This document shows positions 5,341 through 7,692 of a stretch of 7,692 bases of DNA, piece after piece. The translations under genes were made by a program, and so were the position numbers. The notes beneath the pieces were generated by a model. That model did no database searches and had not been told where the DNA came from. It saw only the letters and a program-made list of their open reading frames with translations. The stretch is from the NCBI GenBank assembly GCA_947365485.1, contig CANAXK010000081.1, positions 1-7,692 on the forward strand. The letters are read 5' to 3'. This DNA is from an uncultured bacterium. GTDB lineage: Bacteria > Cyanobacteriota > Vampirovibrionia > Gastranaerophilales > Gastranaerophilaceae. The stretch's first letter is position 1. Each line of letters starts with the position of its first letter.

Positions 5341-5982
5341 CTATATAGAGCTTCCTCTGCTAGCAAACAGTTGAATTATCTTACTAAATATACTCGCCAT
5401 AGCGCTTGAATTATTCAAGAGCGAAGATGGTTGGTTGCCTGTACCAACCGTCGTAGAAGAACCGTTTCCTGCACTTGTTTGAAGCGACTGATTTTGAGTA
5501 TCAGCAATGACATTATATCCTTGCATATAAGCGTTTAGAAGGTTATTCATGACAGCTGCGGTGTTGTTTTGTGATTCAGCCAGAAGCTCATTCATGTAAG
5601 CTGACAGAGAGTCAGTAGTGTTCTTTGAAAGGTTCTTATACAAATCAGTAGCCTGTGATGAGCGTACCATATTTCTGTTTGAGAGCGGGTTTATAATATT
5701 GTTTTCGAGGCTCTTTGCAGCTTCTGAATTTAAATTTGTCTTAAATGCATTCAATTTTGCTTGATTAGTGGTTGAGTTCAGATTCGGATTCAGATATTCA
5801 TCCAGAAGAGAATCAATATTGTTGTTTACATAATTATATATTGAATTAAGCGCAGTGCCCTCTTTTAAATTTGACACAGTACCAGAGTTATTAGTTGTTG
5901 CGCTGGCATAGGGATTTGAAGTCGTAGTATTCCCGTAATACCTGTTGGTGGTGGTTGTGGTTTGTGAAGATTTTTTACCCAT
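5341..5982 (-). CDS. Thr/Asn/Ser-rich phage protein, putative internal virion or ejection protein
   Basis: The 213-residue product starts with a low-complexity MGKKSSQTTTTTNRYYGNTT stretch. Its middle (about 35-165) is helical and rich in Asn, Leu and Ala (for example SLLDEYLNPNLNS, NPLSNRNMVRSSQATDLYKN), followed by a Gly/Ser/Thr-rich linker. The C-terminus (about 187-210, LLNNSSAMASIFSKIIQLFA) is a hydrophobic helix that could touch a membrane. Proteins of this build, directly after the tail nozzle gene, occur in gut podoviruses and are often taken as internal virion (T7 gp14-like) proteins. I know of no motif that proves this. The start has an AAAGGAT site. It is co-transcribed with its neighbours (gaps of 12 and 14 nt). 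Confidence 0.7.
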   Translation of the reverse strand: MGKKSSQTTTTTNRYYGNTTTSNPYASATTNNSGTVSNLKEGTALNSIYNYVNNNIDSLLDEYLNPNLNSTTNQAKLNAFKTNLNSEAAKSLENNIINPLSNRNMVRSSQATDLYKNLSKNTTDSLSAYMNELLAESQNNTAAVMNNLLNAYMQGYNVIADTQNQSLQTSAGNGSSTTVGTGNQPSSLLNNSSAMASIFSKIIQLFASRGSSI

Positions 5983-5994
5983 GATAATCCTTTC

Positions 5995-7539
5995 TTAAAT
6001 CATTTTTGTTTTTATCTTGCCAAATTCTATGTTCTTTATGCAGAAATCATCCCCCTGATTTTTGGTGAGGAAAGTCATTTGCAAGGTCTTGAAGAATGAT
6101 GACGGCAGCTTTTTAATAGCGTTGATATCCTTTACCGGGAATCTTGCCATGTCCCAATGTCCTATATCAAAGTAAAGCGAATTTTGAAGCGATTTAGCTT
6201 TTATATAACGGGTTTTAGAGGTTGTTGAATCATAATTTTTGGTATATTCAACATAAAAGCTGTTGTTGTAATACATATCCAACGATATTTTAGGCGGATA
6301 AGACAGAATTTTTATAGAGTTTTCGTAGCCTAAATTCATAGGAGTACATCTGTAATAAGCCTGAATAAATTTTCCGTCAAAGGTGTTTGAAACATATTCT
6401 TCGTAAATCTTTTTGCCAGCCGAATACAATATTCCGCCGATTATTGCACAACAATTAATTTTTTGAGATTTACGCTTTACCCATGATTTTCGAATATAAT
6501 CATAAATCAGAATCTTAGAGTAGTTTTCGTCGTCATCAGGAATGAGGAACCAGACTTCGTTCCTGTCAGATGTCACAACAGAAAGTGTCTTTATTGCATA
6601 AAGATTGGCTCTTGGAATATCAAAAAGCTCGTCCTGAATATCAAGAGCAATGTTTTCGCCAAGAGTCTTGTTGCCGTTTACAACCTGCTTGAAGGAGAAA
6701 ACACCTTTTTTGGTATCGTCATAGAAATACAACTCTGTACCATGGAACACAAGTGAATTGTAAGACGCACACCCGCCCGGAGAGTCCAAAGTTTTGTAAA
6801 ACGAAGCCTTGTCTTCTTCAAGTGCAATCAGGCAGGATGAGTTCCTGTGAAAAACAGCAAGAGTGCCTAAATACGGATAAATGGCAGTGATGTCTTTGAC
6901 AAATTCTATGTATCCGGCCGATGTTGAGAGTTCTGCATCAGAAGTTGCAAAATCGTAGATATTCTCCTGTTGTGAATACCATAGAACCTGCTCGCTGAAT
7001 ACCCAGAGCCTTCCGGAGAAGATTACAATACCGAGCCCTTTTACGTCTCTCCCGTCTCCATCCTTAAGCGCCATTGTTACAACTTCATCAAGTTCGCTCT
7101 CTTCATTGTACTTGCCAATCTCAATAGAGAGCATCTCTTCCGAGTTAGAAAACACCCACAAATCAGACCAGCCCTGTGCAGCGTCGGTTGCGCAGGATTT
7201 ACCAGTAACGCTTAAGTTGCTTACCTTAAGCACCAAGCTTGAGGATTCTCTGATAAACTGATAGATTTTACCTTCGTCTTCGCTTTCTGTGTGCACAAAG
7301 AAATAGGTTTCGCCCTTTTGCACGCTTTCGAAAATATTGATTACCCGCTCTCCTTGTGGAATCAGGTCACACACGGAAATATTGCCTTTAGTCGTACGAA
7401 TCCCGACGCCGGAGTTAATTTCCGTAGCAAACAATTCCACGTTCTGAATATCCGAGGCTGTAATCACAGACGAAGCAAAAACAGAAGTACTCCGGTTTAT
7501 GCCGGAAAAATTATTACATATTAACGATGTTTTTTGCAT
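5995..7539 (-). CDS. Podovirus-like tail nozzle / hub protein (beta-propeller)
   Basis: The 514-residue protein is made of many short beta segments throughout, as in a propeller. A recognisable stretch is GRLWVFSEQVLWYSQ followed by NIYDF (about 176-197), then SAGYIEFVKDITAIYPYLGT and LAVFHRNSS (about 207-235). This arrangement recalls the tail hub/nozzle proteins of short-tailed phages, P22 gp10 ('Phage_stabilise', about 470 residues) and T7 gp12. In those phages it closes the portal and carries the tail fibres. The assignment rests on pattern and length, not on a catalytic motif. The C-terminal half (about 375-514) is also beta-rich and may bind fibres. The start has GAAAGGAT about 9 nt before the ATG. 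It is the first gene of the visible operon, with an AT-rich gap upstream. Confidence 0.7.
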   Translation of the reverse strand: MQKTSLICNNFSGINRSTSVFASSVITASDIQNVELFATEINSGVGIRTTKGNISVCDLIPQGERVINIFESVQKGETYFFVHTESEDEGKIYQFIRESSSLVLKVSNLSVTGKSCATDAAQGWSDLWVFSNSEEMLSIEIGKYNEESELDEVVTMALKDGDGRDVKGLGIVIFSGRLWVFSEQVLWYSQQENIYDFATSDAELSTSAGYIEFVKDITAIYPYLGTLAVFHRNSSCLIALEEDKASFYKTLDSPGGCASYNSLVFHGTELYFYDDTKKGVFSFKQVVNGNKTLGENIALDIQDELFDIPRANLYAIKTLSVVTSDRNEVWFLIPDDDENYSKILIYDYIRKSWVKRKSQKINCCAIIGGILYSAGKKIYEEYVSNTFDGKFIQAYYRCTPMNLGYENSIKILSYPPKISLDMYYNNSFYVEYTKNYDSTTSKTRYIKAKSLQNSLYFDIGHWDMARFPVKDINAIKKLPSSFFKTLQMTFLTKNQGDDFCIKNIEFGKIKTKMI

Positions 7540-7692
7540 TTAATATATCCTTTCATAACGAGTTTATAAGTTTGCGATTTATTAAGAAATTTGCAAGAAA
7601 TAAAATTCAACTTTACAAAACTTCACAAATCGCACCAAAAAAGGCAATTTTTAGAAAAAGAAATACTTTATATATACATAAGAGATAATCAA
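7540..7692. other. AT-rich gap upstream of the phage operon with an inverted repeat
   Basis: No open frame is supported here on either strand. The gap is unlike the 1-21 nt spacings elsewhere in the operon, so it probably carries a promoter or other signal. It holds a perfect 8-bp inverted repeat, TGCGATTT at 7573-7580 and AAATCGCA at 7627-7634, separated by 46 nt. Possible leftward promoters are weak: TTGTGA-17-TTTTAT near 7600-7630, and TTGATT-16-TAAAGT at the very edge. None is convincing, and the real promoter may lie beyond the window. Confidence 0.4.

Noticed and set aside
1..7692. CRISPR array, tRNA, rRNA, insertion sequence or attachment site
   Set aside because: No spaced repeat series, no cloverleaf or rRNA-like stretch, no transposase and no long direct repeats were seen on reading.

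Overview
This window holds a leftward block of tailed-phage structural genes, almost certainly part of a prophage (positions 1129-7539, all on the minus strand). To its left is a small accessory region with a secreted metalloprotease and a tiny rightward gene. The DNA is AT-rich, genes use AAAGGA/GGAGG ribosome sites, and the promoters are near-consensus sigma-70. The matrixin-type protease, a YjfB-like small protein and 'KANxDxSNxT' tail-fibre repeats together recall gut Vampirovibrionia (Gastranaerophilales, 'Melainabacteria'). That assignment is a recollection of similar proteins, not a search result; a Firmicute-like host cannot be excluded.

Layout, left to right. Positions 1-22 are the first seven codons of a leftward gene that runs off the window, with a good ribosome site and candidate promoters at 72-138. 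Positions 231-782 encode an exported zinc metalloprotease (HExxHxxGxxH plus Met-turn). Its promoter is a perfect TTGACA-18-TATAAT placed so that transcription should begin at the A of the ATG, giving a leaderless mRNA. Back to back with it is a TTGCAA-17-TATAAT promoter for a 59-residue rightward protein (897-1076). A strong hairpin at 1091-1125 has T-runs on both strands and separates this gene from the convergent phage operon.

The phage operon is tightly packed (gaps from -20 to +21 nt). In transcription order it encodes a beta-propeller-like tail nozzle/hub protein (514 aa), a Thr/Asn/Ser-rich putative ejection protein (213 aa), a small membrane protein with a coiled coil (86 aa), a tail fibre (192 aa), a possible fibre-assembly protein (159 aa), a second fibre with a related C-terminal domain (239 aa), a small beta-rich protein (123 aa), a DUF1353 protein (152 aa) and finally the large terminase (432 aa). 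The order nozzle, internal protein, fibre, small membrane protein, terminase-last resembles the late region of T7-type podoviruses rather than the usual terminase-first order. Portal, scaffold, capsid, lysin, integrase and repressor genes are not in the window; capsid genes, if present, should lie beyond 7692.

Together these genes would make the short tail, the receptor-binding fibres and the DNA-packaging motor. The left-side genes, each with its own promoter, look either like flanking host genes or like accessory 'moron' cargo at the prophage edge; the sequence does not decide between these.
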